The notes: a model not told the origin generated them from the letters alone. Positions 8,124-15,243 are shown, counted from the first letter of the stretch. The stretch: DNA of 17,982 bases from an uncultured Oscillospiraceae bacterium (GCA_900543305.1 UQQZ01000051.1:1-17982), one strand, 5' to 3'. Made by a program: numbers and translations.

Positions 8124-8214
8124 GAATCCATTTTCCAAGCGGCGGAATGCCGATGAAGAAAGTGGGTCAAAGGGAAACGAAAACCAGGGAATCTCCCGGA
8201 AAAGGCAGGATGGT

Positions 8215-9087
8215 ATGCGAGCAGCACAGTGGCAGGATTACGAATTGATTGATACGTTGGATGGGGAGCGTTTGGAGCGCTGGGGGGACATTGTCCTGAT
8301 CCGGCCCGATCCCCAGATTATCTGGTCTGGGGAGAAGGGGGATCCCCGGTGGAAAAAGGCCCACGCCCGCTATCAGCGCTCCAGCTCCGGCGGCGGCAAG
8401 TGGACCGAGTATCAAAAGGTCCCTCCGGTGTGGAAGATTCACTGGGAAGGGATGACCTTCCGGCTGAAAACCATGGGCTTTAAGCACACGGGCATTTTCC
8501 CGGAGCAGGCGGTCAACTGGAAATTCGCCATGGAGAAGATCGCAGGAGCCAACCGGTCCCCGGAGGATCCGGTGCGGGTTTTGAATCTCTTTGGTTACAC
8601 GGGAGCCGCCACCTTGGCCTGTTTGAAAGCAGGGGCGGCGGTGACCCATGTGGACGCCTCTAAAGGGATGGTACAGTGGGCCAAGGAAAACGCCGAAGTG
8701 AGCGGGTTGGCCGACCGTCCGGTGCGGTGGCTGGTGGATGACTGTGTGAAGTTTGTCCGCCGGGAACAGCGCCGGGGCCGCACCTATGACGGGATCATCA
8801 TGGATCCCCCTTCCTATGGCAGAGGGCCGGGAGGAGAGGTGTGGAAGCTGGAGGAACAGCTGTACGGGTTAATTGACATGTGCCTCCCTATTTTAAGTGA
8901 AAAGCCCCTGTTTTTCATTCTCAATTCCTATACCACAGGGCTTTCCCCTTCGGTGATGGAATACCTCCTGGGGCTTTTGCTTCAAAAGCGGTTCGGAGGA
9001 AAGGTCAGCTCCGACGAGATCGGTCTGCCTGTCACCTCCACGGGATTGGTGTTGCCTTGCGGCAGCACGGCCATTTGGGAACGGTGA
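8215..9087 (+). CDS. Class I SAM-dependent methyltransferase (RlmI-like family)
   Basis: A 290-residue Rossmann-fold methyltransferase. The SAM-binding motif I is LNLFGYTGAATL (123-134), followed by the acidic HVDAS (145-149) that binds the ribose, and DPPSYGRG (197-204), a DPP[SY]-type catalytic motif found in nucleic-acid base methyltransferases. This layout is typical of the COG1092/RlmI-like group, many of which modify 23S rRNA, but the N-terminal PUA domain of RlmI is absent, so the substrate is unproven. The frame is open back into ruvB, but ATG 8215 is chosen because the conserved part starts at WQDYELIDTLDG and AAAGGCAGGA (8201-8210) lies just upstream. It follows ruvB by 91 bases without a visible promoter or terminator, so it is probably cotranscribed with ruvCAB. 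Confidence 0.85.
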   Translation: MRAAQWQDYELIDTLDGERLERWGDIVLIRPDPQIIWSGEKGDPRWKKAHARYQRSSSGGGKWTEYQKVPPVWKIHWEGMTFRLKTMGFKHTGIFPEQAVNWKFAMEKIAGANRSPEDPVRVLNLFGYTGAATLACLKAGAAVTHVDASKGMVQWAKENAEVSGLADRPVRWLVDDCVKFVRREQRRGRTYDGIIMDPPSYGRGPGGEVWKLEEQLYGLIDMCLPILSEKPLFFILNSYTTGLSPSVMEYLLGLLLQKRFGGKVSSDEIGLPVTSTGLVLPCGSTAIWER

Positions 9088-9091
9088 CCTG

Positions 9092-9123
9092 CCCGGAAAA
9101 TGCCGGGATGGGAGAGCCCTCCC
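9092..9123 (+). other. Tandem small stem-loops between methyltransferase and membrane protein genes
   Basis: Two consecutive hairpins occupy the short gap: CCCGG (9092-9096)/CCGGG (9103-9107) with an AAAATG loop, and GGGAG (9110-9114)/CTCCC (9119-9123) with an AGCC loop. No U tract follows, so they are poor intrinsic terminators. They could stabilise or process the mRNA end, or be chance in GC-rich DNA. Confidence 0.35.
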
Positions 9124-9160
9124 TCACAGGGGAAAATCAGTTGGGAAAGCAGGTGCGTGT

Positions 9161-9571
9161 ATGAAAAAATGGGGATATTTGGTGTTAGCGGTGGGCTGGA
9201 CCTTGTCCATGGTCTATGAGGCCCTCTTTGTTCCGGCTTTGTCCGGGGCATATGCCTTGATGGCAGGCATTCTAGATCTGGTGTTTGTGGTGCTGTACGC
9301 CTGGGAGCTTCGGAAAGAACGGCGTCAGGGCAAGGCGGAAAAGGTGACAAAAGGGGTCTATGTGACAGTGGCGGTTCTCCTGTGTGTGCTGCTGGGATTG
9401 GCGAGCAGCAAGTCCTCTCAGGTTCAGCCGCCCCATGTGATGTTCCTGCCGCTGTATCTGGTGGCCATTGTAGGCGCTGTGGGGGCAGCCATTTGGCTTT
9501 GGCGGGAAGAAAAGAAACGGGCGTCTTCCGGGAAAGATCCCTTGGATTCCCCTCCCCAAAAGGAAGAATGA
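9161..9571 (+). CDS. Small membrane protein of unknown function, four TM segments
   Basis: I do not recognise this 136-residue protein. Four hydrophobic stretches are visible at about 4-20, 27-48, 64-82 and 93-114. A basic cytoplasmic-type loop (LRKERRQGKAEKVTKG, about 50-65) separates the first and second pairs. The C-terminus is charged and hydrophilic (REEKKRASSGKDPLDSPPQKEE). By the positive-inside rule the basic loop and both termini would be cytoplasmic. There are no catalytic motifs or Cys/His clusters. ATG 9161 has only a modest AGGTG (9151-9155) upstream. It lies 70 bases before ecfA1, so it may be cotranscribed with the ECF module, but it lacks the size (six TM) of a typical ECF S component. 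It is probably a real gene, since the frame, start and codon use match its neighbours. Confidence 0.75.
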   Translation: MKKWGYLVLAVGWTLSMVYEALFVPALSGAYALMAGILDLVFVVLYAWELRKERRQGKAEKVTKGVYVTVAVLLCVLLGLASSKSSQVQPPHVMFLPLYLVAIVGAVGAAIWLWREEKKRASSGKDPLDSPPQKEE

Positions 9572-9581
9572 CCCGACTTCC

Positions 9582-9608
9582 CCAGGTTTCAGGGGGACGA
9601 CTCCCTGG
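9582..9608 (+). other. Mutually exclusive short helices upstream of ecfA1
   Basis: Two alternative pairings share one 3' arm. CCAGG (9582-9586) can pair with CCTGG (9604-9608), and CAGGG (9590-9594) can pair with CCCTG (9603-9607). The arrangement looks like a minimal structural switch ahead of the ecfA1 start at 9642, but each helix is only 5 bp and no known riboswitch consensus is recognisable. Confidence 0.2.
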
Positions 9609-9641
9609 TTCATGAGAGATTTTATGGTTTGAGGTGTTTTT

Positions 9642-10493
9642 ATGTCCTTTATCCAGGCCCAGCAGGTACGGTTTTCCTATGATCCGGAATCGGTAGACGC
9701 GGTGGAAGTTCTCCACGGGGTGGACCTTTCCATCGAAGAGGGGGAATTTGTGGCTCTTCTGGGGCACAACGGCTGCGGAAAGTCCACCATGGCCAAGCTC
9801 TTCAACGGGATGTTGGTGCCCACCGGGGGCAAGGTTTTGGTGGACGGAATCGATACCAGCGTGGAAGAGCAGCAGCTGGACGTCCGCCGGCGGGTGGGCC
9901 TGGTGCTCCAAAATCCCGACAACCAGCTGGTGGCGGGCATTGTAGAGGAAGACGTGGCCTTTGGGCCGGAAAATCTGGGGGTTCCTCCGGAGGAGATCCG
10001 GCGGCGGGTGGACGAGGCCCTGAAGGCGGTGGACATGTATGAATACCGGACCCACGCCCCCCACAAACTGTCCGGCGGCCAGAAGCAGCGGGTGGCTATT
10101 GCGGGGATCATCGCCATGGAGACCCGGTGCATTGTATTGGACGAGCCCACTGCCATGCTGGATCCCCGAGGCCGCACGGAAGTGATGGAAACCATTCAGC
10201 GTCTGAATCGGGAAAAGGGTATCACCATTGTGTTGATCACCCACTACATGGACGAAGCGGTTCAGGCTGGCCGGGTCGTGGTGATGGACGAGGGAAACAT
10301 CCTTCGGGACGGCACTCCCCGCCAGGTGTTTTCCGACGTGGAATTCTTAAAGCGCCACGATCTGGACGTACCCCAGGCCACAGAGCTTGCCTACCGCCTT
10401 TCCGCTGCGGGGATCCGTCTGCCCGGGATGCCCTTGGGCGTGGAGGAATGCCTGAGCATGTTCCGGCGGTATTTGGCCATGGAAAGCCATTAA
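9642..10493 (+). CDS. ecfA1: Energy-coupling factor transporter ATPase EcfA1
   Basis: One of the two ATPases of the ECF (group II) importer core, which powers uptake of vitamins and metals through exchangeable S components. The product is 283 residues. Walker A GHNGCGKST is at 41-49, the Q-loop LQNPDNQ around Gln90, the ABC signature LSGGQ at 143-147, Walker B IVLDEPT with Asp167/Glu168, and the switch histidine His201. The C-terminal extension (about 225-283) is typical of ECF ATPases. ATG 9642 follows GAGG (9631-9634), a weak ribosome binding site. ecfA2 and ecfT follow directly. No S component gene is in view, which fits the shared-module type of ECF transporter. Confidence 0.95.
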   Translation: MSFIQAQQVRFSYDPESVDAVEVLHGVDLSIEEGEFVALLGHNGCGKSTMAKLFNGMLVPTGGKVLVDGIDTSVEEQQLDVRRRVGLVLQNPDNQLVAGIVEEDVAFGPENLGVPPEEIRRRVDEALKAVDMYEYRTHAPHKLSGGQKQRVAIAGIIAMETRCIVLDEPTAMLDPRGRTEVMETIQRLNREKGITIVLITHYMDEAVQAGRVVVMDEGNILRDGTPRQVFSDVEFLKRHDLDVPQATELAYRLSAAGIRLPGMPLGVEECLSMFRRYLAMESH

Positions 10494-10520
10494 AGGTTGG
10501 ACGAAGGGAGTAAGGGAGTT

Positions 10521-11387
10521 TTGGCGATCATAGAGACCAGGGACTTGACCTATCGATACAGCGTAGGGACCCCCTTTGAGAAAACCGCGGTGGACCGGGT
10601 TTCCATCCAGGTGGAAAAGGGGGAGTTTTTAGGGGTTATCGGCCATACGGGCAGCGGCAAATCCACGTTGATCCAGATGCTCAACGGCCTTTTGCGCCCC
10701 ACCTCCGGTCAGATTTTGTTGGATGGGAAGGATATTTGGGAACAGCCCAAGAAGATCCGTCAGGTGCGGTTCAAGGTGGGAATGGTGTTCCAATATCCGG
10801 AATATCAGCTCTTTGAGGAGACGGTGCTCAAGGACATCATGTTTGGACCCAAGAATATGGGATTGTCCGACCAGGATGCGGAAAAACGGGCCCGGGAGGC
10901 GGCTTATTTCACGGGGCTGAAAAAAGAATTGCTGGAAAAATCCCCCTTTGAGCTTTCCGGTGGAGAAAAGCGCCGGGCGGCCATTGCCGGTGTAATTGCC
11001 ATGGATCCGGATGTGCTGATCCTGGACGAACCCACCGCCGGTCTGGATCCTCGGGGCAGGGATGTGCTTTTGTCCCAAATCACCCAATATCACAAGGCCC
11101 GTGGCAACACGGTGCTGCTGGTGTCCCACAGCATGGAGGATATCGGCCGGACAGCGGACCGGATTTTGGTGATGAACAGCAGTCACGCGGCCATGCTGGA
11201 TGAGACAAAGCGGGTGTTTGCCCGGGGAGAGGAACTGGAGGCCATGGGACTGCGGGTGCCCCAGATCACCAAGATCATGCAGGAGCTGCGGAAAATGGGC
11301 CTGCCTGTGGATGATTCCACCCTGACGGTGGATGACGCTTTGCACCAGTTGATCCCCTTGCTCAAACGGAAGGAGGAACTGCGATGA
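10521..11387 (+). CDS. ecfA2: Energy-coupling factor transporter ATPase EcfA2
   Basis: Second ATPase of the ECF core, forming a heterodimer with EcfA1 under EcfT. From TTG 10521 the product is 288 residues and begins MAIIETRDLTYRYSVGTP, matching family N-termini. The longer frame from TTG 10497 adds eight unrelated residues and has no good ribosome binding site. GAAGGGAG (10503-10510) lies 10 bases before 10521. Walker A GHTGSGKST is at 41-49. The Q-loop FQYPEYQLFEETV, characteristic of EcfA2, is near Gln91. The signature LSGGE is at 145-149, Walker B LILDEPT has Asp169/Glu170, and the switch histidine is His203. Its stop overlaps the ecfT start (ATGA at 11384-11387), which points to translational coupling. 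Confidence 0.94.
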   Translation: MAIIETRDLTYRYSVGTPFEKTAVDRVSIQVEKGEFLGVIGHTGSGKSTLIQMLNGLLRPTSGQILLDGKDIWEQPKKIRQVRFKVGMVFQYPEYQLFEETVLKDIMFGPKNMGLSDQDAEKRAREAAYFTGLKKELLEKSPFELSGGEKRRAAIAGVIAMDPDVLILDEPTAGLDPRGRDVLLSQITQYHKARGNTVLLVSHSMEDIGRTADRILVMNSSHAAMLDETKRVFARGEELEAMGLRVPQITKIMQELRKMGLPVDDSTLTVDDALHQLIPLLKRKEELR

Positions 11388-12202
11388 TTTCCGATATCAC
11401 CCTGGGACAGTTTTTCCCCCAGAAATCCCCCTTGCACAGCGCGGATCCCCGGATGAAAATCTGTCTGGTGATCTTTGCCATTGTGCTGTTGTTTGTGGCC
11501 CAGAATTTTATTTCCCTGGCTTTGGTGGTAGTGTACATCTGTTTGGGCATGGCCTTGTCCCGGATTCCGGTGAAGCTTTATCTGAAAAGTTTGAAGCCCA
11601 TTCTGTTTCTGGTGGCCTTTACGGGAATATTGAATATCTTTTACGGCACGGGAGATCCCTTGTGGCAGTGGGGATTTTTGAAAATCACCGCAAACGGCAT
11701 CACCAATTGTATTTTTGTTTCCGTGCGGATTATCGCCCTGATTCTGGCCAGTTCCGTGCTGACCTTTACCACGTCTCCCACCCAGTTGACCGACGCCATT
11801 GAACGGCTTTTGCGGCCCCTGGCGAAAATGAAGGTGCCGGTTCACGAGTTTGCCATGATGATGACCATTGCCCTGCGGTTCGTACCCACTTTGCTGGAGG
11901 AAACGGACAAGATCATGAGCGCCCAGAAAGCTCGAGGGGCAGATATGGAAAGCGGGGGGATCACCCAGCGGATCCGCGCCCTGGTGCCGGTGCTCATTCC
12001 CCTGTTTGTGTCGGCCTTTCGCCGGGCCTACGATCTGGCCACGGCCATGGAAAGCCGTTGCTATCACGGAGGGGAAGGGCGGACCAAGATGAAGATCTTG
12101 AAGTTTGGAAAGGTAGATTGGCCGGTACTCTGTTCCGCGGTGGTATTGTTGGGGGTGTTCATTGCCCTGAACACCGTGTTCCCGCCCACGGCGCGGATGT
12201 AA
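11384..12202 (+). CDS. ecfT: Energy-coupling factor transporter transmembrane protein EcfT
   Basis: Membrane scaffold that couples the EcfA1/EcfA2 ATPases to the substrate-binding S component. The product is 272 residues. Hydrophobic segments run at about 26-58 (one long or two tight helices), 70-88, 108-128 and 245-264, with a long cytoplasmic coupling region between. Of the two coupling motifs usually written Ala-Arg-Gly, the first is intact (QKARGAD, 183-185). The second, normally in AMEARGY, reads AMESRCY (224-226), keeping the central arginine that contacts the ATPase groove but with Ser and Cys around it. AAGGAGG (11370-11376), inside ecfA2, serves the ATG at 11384, which overlaps the ecfA2 stop by 4 bases. 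truA follows 30 bases downstream. Confidence 0.94.
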   Translation: MISDITLGQFFPQKSPLHSADPRMKICLVIFAIVLLFVAQNFISLALVVVYICLGMALSRIPVKLYLKSLKPILFLVAFTGILNIFYGTGDPLWQWGFLKITANGITNCIFVSVRIIALILASSVLTFTTSPTQLTDAIERLLRPLAKMKVPVHEFAMMMTIALRFVPTLLEETDKIMSAQKARGADMESGGITQRIRALVPVLIPLFVSAFRRAYDLATAMESRCYHGGEGRTKMKILKFGKVDWPVLCSAVVLLGVFIALNTVFPPTARM

Positions 12203-12232
12203 TTCAACCCAGAAAGACAGGAGAAAAAATCC

Positions 12233-12973
12233 ATGGAACGAAATCTGCTGATCAAACTCTCTTACGACGGGGTCCGGTACCACGGGTGGCAGATCCAGGA
12301 AAACGCCTTGACGGTCCAGCAGGTTTTTCAAGAAGCCCTGTTCCGGATCACCGGAAGGCAGGAGGACATCAAGGCGTGCTCCCGAACGGATACCGGAGTT
12401 CACGCCCGGGAATTTTGTGTCAGCCTGAAAACCCAGAGTCCCATCGCCCCTCAACGGCTGTTGGCTGCCCTGAACCACTACCTGCCTGAGGACGTGGCGG
12501 TGCGTTCTTGTGAAGAGGTCCCGTTGGAGTTTCACGCCCGGTACTCCTGCAAGGGAAAGGAATACATTTACGAAATTTGGAACCATCCGGTACGGGATCC
12601 CTTTCGCAGGGACCATGCCCTCCACTATTGGTACCCTATCGATACACAGCTGCTGGACCGGGCAGCCCGTCATTATCTGGGAACCCACGATTTTTCCTCT
12701 TTCTGTACCCTGGACCGCCGGGAAAAGGGGGACCTGACCAGAACCGTGACGGAATCCAAGGTGGAGCGGTCCGGAGACCTGGTAACCTTTACGGTGGCTG
12801 CGGACGGTTTTCTGTACAATATGGTTCGGATCATGGTGGGGACACTGCTGCGGGTGCAGCAGGGAAAATTTACGCCAGACCAGATCCCTGCAATTTTGGC
12901 GGCTCAGGACAGAAAAGCCGCCGGTCCCCCGGCTCCGGCCTGTGGGCTGTATTTAAATCGGGTGTTTTACTGA
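12233..12973 (+). CDS. truA: tRNA pseudouridine(38-40) synthase TruA
   Basis: Converts uridines 38-40 of the tRNA anticodon arm to pseudouridine. The product is 246 residues, normal for the family. The N-terminal motif LLIKLSYDGVRYHGWQIQ is diagnostic. The catalytic aspartate is Asp53 in CSRTDTGVHARE (canonical form RTDAGVHA, with Thr here in place of Ala). The C-terminal region has DGFLYNMVRIMVGTLL, another TruA hallmark. ATG 12233 follows AGGAG (12219-12223). The ecfA1-ecfA2-ecfT-truA order is a well-known arrangement in Firmicutes, where it usually continues from the ribosomal protein cluster into rplM-rpsI. Neither flank is present here. Confidence 0.97.
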   Translation: MERNLLIKLSYDGVRYHGWQIQENALTVQQVFQEALFRITGRQEDIKACSRTDTGVHAREFCVSLKTQSPIAPQRLLAALNHYLPEDVAVRSCEEVPLEFHARYSCKGKEYIYEIWNHPVRDPFRRDHALHYWYPIDTQLLDRAARHYLGTHDFSSFCTLDRREKGDLTRTVTESKVERSGDLVTFTVAADGFLYNMVRIMVGTLLRVQQGKFTPDQIPAILAAQDRKAAGPPAPACGLYLNRVFY

Positions 12974-13000
12974 TAGTTTCCGGGGAAAGGAAGTGGGTGT

Positions 13001-14269
13001 ATGTGGAAGCACGGCCCAAAGCAAGAAAATAAGAAAAAAGTCATTCCGCTGAAAGGCACGGCCCAGGAAGATCCCCAGGCAAAGATCGAATATGAGGAGG
13101 ATCCCACCCAGGAAAATCCCCGGGAAAAACAGAAGGCCTGGCAAGCGCCCAAGGCCTTTTACCGGGTGGCGGTGTTGCTTGTGGTGGTGATCCTGGGACT
13201 GACCATCTGGATCAACCGGGACAACCTGACTCCGGAAAATATCTGGAACTGGGTGAAAATTCAGGTGATGGGCACGGGCGACGGAGACGGTTACCCGGTG
13301 ACGATCACGGGCTCTTCCGTTTCGGAGGGGAATTTTTTGGCCCAGGATGGCAACGCGGTGGTGCTCAGTGACACGGCCCTGACCTTTCTGGGGCCTTCGG
13401 GGCAGGAATTGGCGTCCCTGCGCCACAGCCTGAACCAGCCCATTCTCAAATCCGCCCAGGGAAAATACCTGCTGCTGAACCAGGGAGGAACCGGTTACAT
13501 GGTGGTTTCCGGCATGGAAACGGTTCTGGATAAGTCTACCAGTCAGGATATCTTGACTGGCGCCATTGCTCCCAACGGACGGTTTGCCTTGGCCACCCAA
13601 GGACAAGATGGGGCCACCGATCTGACAGTGTATCTTTCCACTGGGGAAAAACAATTTACCTATCAGTTTGCCCGCGACTACATTCTTTCCCTGGCCCTAA
13701 ACGCCGACGGCACCTACGGCATGGTGTGCACGGTGCGCAGCGAGGGGGGCGAGCTGGTCTCCAAGGTGTCCGTATTCGATTTTAACCACCCTGACCCCAT
13801 AGCTCAGTACGAGACCACCAACAATCTGTTGTTGGGAGCCAGCTGGGGAGACAACGGAGTTCTGTACGCAGTGGGGGATACGGGGCTTTTGCGGGCTCGG
13901 TCCACTGACTACGCTTTCACGGAATACAGTTATGAGGGCCGGCGGCCCACCGCTTTCCTGCTGGACGGCGGTCAAGTCTATATTTCCGTTTCCTCCTATG
14001 AGCACGCTGGGCCCAGTACCCTGCTGGTATTCCGGAATATGGAGGACCCGGTGGAGATCCCGGCAGAGGAGCGGATTGTGTCCCTGTCCGTATACGGCGG
14101 TTCTCTGGGAGCGCTGATGGATCAGCAGCTGGTGGTGTTCGATTCCACCACCGGCCAGGAGCTTGCTCGGGCAGATGCGGGCAGCGATGCCAAGAGCATT
14201 GCCCTCACCAGCGAGAGCGCGGCTTATGTGTTGGGCGTCAGCGAAGTGCGCACCTTGCAGCTGAATTGA
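13001..14269 (+). CDS. Single-pass membrane protein with beta-propeller-like domain (DUF5711 type)
   Basis: A 422-residue protein of unknown function. A charged, Lys/Glu/Pro-rich cytoplasmic tail (1-50) precedes one TM helix (about 53-71), then a large presumably extracytoplasmic region of repeated short beta motifs. These are of the type 'GNFLAQDG.AVVLSD', 'GRFALATQG', 'GTYGMVCTV', 'GVLYAVGDTGLL' and 'GSLGALMDQQLVVFD', as in WD40/PQQ-like propellers. It resembles proteins annotated DUF5711 in Clostridia; I recall this from the architecture and cannot verify it here. There are no catalytic residues and no signal peptidase site, so it should stay anchored. ATG 13001 follows AAAGGAAG (12986-12993). 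It starts 27 bases after truA and is probably in that transcription unit, ending at the bidirectional terminator at 14316-14355. Confidence 0.8.
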   Translation: MWKHGPKQENKKKVIPLKGTAQEDPQAKIEYEEDPTQENPREKQKAWQAPKAFYRVAVLLVVVILGLTIWINRDNLTPENIWNWVKIQVMGTGDGDGYPVTITGSSVSEGNFLAQDGNAVVLSDTALTFLGPSGQELASLRHSLNQPILKSAQGKYLLLNQGGTGYMVVSGMETVLDKSTSQDILTGAIAPNGRFALATQGQDGATDLTVYLSTGEKQFTYQFARDYILSLALNADGTYGMVCTVRSEGGELVSKVSVFDFNHPDPIAQYETTNNLLLGASWGDNGVLYAVGDTGLLRARSTDYAFTEYSYEGRRPTAFLLDGGQVYISVSSYEHAGPSTLLVFRNMEDPVEIPAEERIVSLSVYGGSLGALMDQQLVVFDSTTGQELARADAGSDAKSIALTSESAAYVLGVSEVRTLQLN

Positions 14270-14315
14270 CCACTCCTTCCGGTGGGGAGGCAACCTGTAT
14301 GAAAACCCTGAAATG

Positions 14316-14355
14316 AAAAAGATGGCAGACACCTGAGTGTCCGCCATCTTTTTTT
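14316..14355. terminator. Bidirectional intrinsic terminator between convergent genes
   Basis: A 17-base arm AAAAAGATGGCAGACAC (14316-14332) pairs with GTGTCCGCCATCTTTTT (14337-14353) around a CTGA loop. There is a single A/C mismatch in the + transcript, which becomes a G-U wobble in the - transcript. U tracts are present on both sides (T7 at 14349-14355 for +; the A5 at 14316-14320 gives U5 for -). It separates the propeller protein (+) from the flavodoxin/ferredoxin gene (-). Confidence 0.9.
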
Positions 14356-14363
14356 GACCGTCC

Positions 14364-15119
14364 TTATCCTCTGGGCAGGAAATACCGGTTTTCCTTGGGT
14401 TCTTTCAGCCGCTCCGAAAAAGCGGCGGCGAAGCTTTCGTATTCCGGGGTAAAGCATCCCTTGGCCTGAACGGGGCAGGATTTGACGCACCGGAAACAGG
14501 AGATGCACTGATCCGGATCCACGGTGACGCAATCCTCCCCGATGGCTCCCATGGGACATTCCCGCCGGCAAAGACCGCAGTGGGTGCAGGTGTCCCGGGT
14601 GGTGGGGACAAAGCTGCCTCCCTTGCCCCCTTCCTTGTAGGGATGGTTGCCGGGGGGAGTAAAATCCTGCCACCCGGCGGAGAAATCATCCCAGGCTTCC
14701 AGGGCAAAAGCCCGGTCCTGCTGGAGATCCTCTTCCAGGGGACGGCCCACTTGGATGGAGCCATAGGTGTGTTCTCCCACCAAAGCGGCTCCTGCAAAGG
14801 GCAGGAAACCCTGTGCCTTGCAAAACTCCGTCAGTTCCAGCAAGGCGTCGTCAAAATCCCGGTTGCCGTAGGTGACGGTGACGATGCAGGGAGTCTGGTT
14901 TCCCTTCAGGGGTGCAAGACGTTCCAAAGCACCCTGGAAGACACGTCCACCGTAGACGGGCGCTCCGAAGATCACCAGGTCCTCCGGGCCAAAGGTTTGG
15001 GGAGAGGGGGAGGAACAGGTGACGTCCAACAAAGTGGCTTTTCCCAGGGCGGACGCCATGGCCCAGGCGCCCCGGCGGGAAGTGCCGGTGGGAGAAAAGA
15101 CAGCGGCATATATGGCCAT
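14364..15119 (-). CDS. Flavodoxin-domain protein with two [4Fe-4S] ferredoxin clusters (EFR1-like)
   Basis: A 251-residue putative electron-transfer protein. The N-terminal half has a flavodoxin fold: the FMN phosphate loop FSPTGTSRRG (8-17), LVIFGAPVYGGRV and TVTYGNRDFDDAL around the isoalloxazine site. The C-terminal part (about 172-220) has two complete CxxCxxCxxxC(P) motifs, with Cys178/181/184/188 and Cys205/208/211/215, which should bind two [4Fe-4S] clusters. The arrangement matches the EFR1-type ferredoxins common in anaerobic Firmicutes; partner proteins are unknown. ATG at 15117-15119 is preceded on its strand by AGAAAGG (15130-15136) and a strong promoter at 15173-15201. It is the only reverse-strand gene in the window and shares its terminator with the convergent neighbour. 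There is no signal peptide, so it should be cytoplasmic. Confidence 0.9.
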   Translation of the reverse strand: MAIYAAVFSPTGTSRRGAWAMASALGKATLLDVTCSSPSPQTFGPEDLVIFGAPVYGGRVFQGALERLAPLKGNQTPCIVTVTYGNRDFDDALLELTEFCKAQGFLPFAGAALVGEHTYGSIQVGRPLEEDLQQDRAFALEAWDDFSAGWQDFTPPGNHPYKEGGKGGSFVPTTRDTCTHCGLCRRECPMGAIGEDCVTVDPDQCISCFRCVKSCPVQAKGCFTPEYESFAAAFSERLKEPKENRYFLPRG

Positions 15120-15146
15120 ATTAACACGACCTTTCTGTTACATGTG

Positions 15147-15160
15147 TGAAAATTCTTTCA
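15147..15160. promoter_or_regulatory. Small inverted repeat in the leader of the flavodoxin/ferredoxin gene
   Basis: TGAAA (15147-15151) and TTTCA (15156-15160) form a perfect 5-bp inverted repeat around ATTC. It lies between the -10 box (15173-15178) and the start codon on the - strand. The position would suit a repressor operator, but the repeat is short and AT-rich. Confidence 0.25.
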
Positions 15161-15172
15161 TGGGACATACTG

Positions 15173-15201
15173 ATTATAGGTCTTCCGGGGTCAGTTTGCA
15201 A
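15173..15201 (-). promoter_or_regulatory. Sigma-A promoter for the flavodoxin/ferredoxin gene
   Basis: On the - strand, TTGCAA (15196-15201, 4/6) is followed by a 17-base spacer and a perfect TATAAT (15173-15178). It is correctly placed about 55 bases upstream of the start codon at 15119, leaving a leader of roughly 45-50 bases. Confidence 0.75.
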
Positions 15202-15243
15202 GAAAAAGCAGATGGATTAAGATTTCCGTAAGGGGGATGGGGG

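Noticed and set aside
8032..8214. Extension of the methyltransferase frame upstream into ruvB
   Set aside because: The extra 61 residues are Arg/Ser-rich, overlap the conserved end of RuvB, and precede the point where family similarity begins (residue after ATG 8215).
8153..8248. A 31-codon forward frame between ruvB and the methyltransferase
   Set aside because: It has no proper ribosome binding site, overlaps the methyltransferase start, and its sequence is a charged non-descript peptide.
8982..10244. A 420-codon reverse-strand open frame across the membrane protein and ecfA1
   Set aside because: It is antisense to ecfA1, whose ABC motifs are complete, and has no recognisable domain.
11183..12688. 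A 501-codon reverse-strand open frame across ecfA2, ecfT and truA
   Set aside because: It overlaps three well-supported genes on the other strand and reads as low-complexity Gln/His/Gly/Pro-rich sequence with no domain.
15196..15224. Second forward promoter starting at the TTGCAA shared with the reverse promoter
   Set aside because: With a 17-base spacer the -10 would be AAGATT, only a 3/6 match; the TTGTGG/TATATT pair at 15244-15272 is better.
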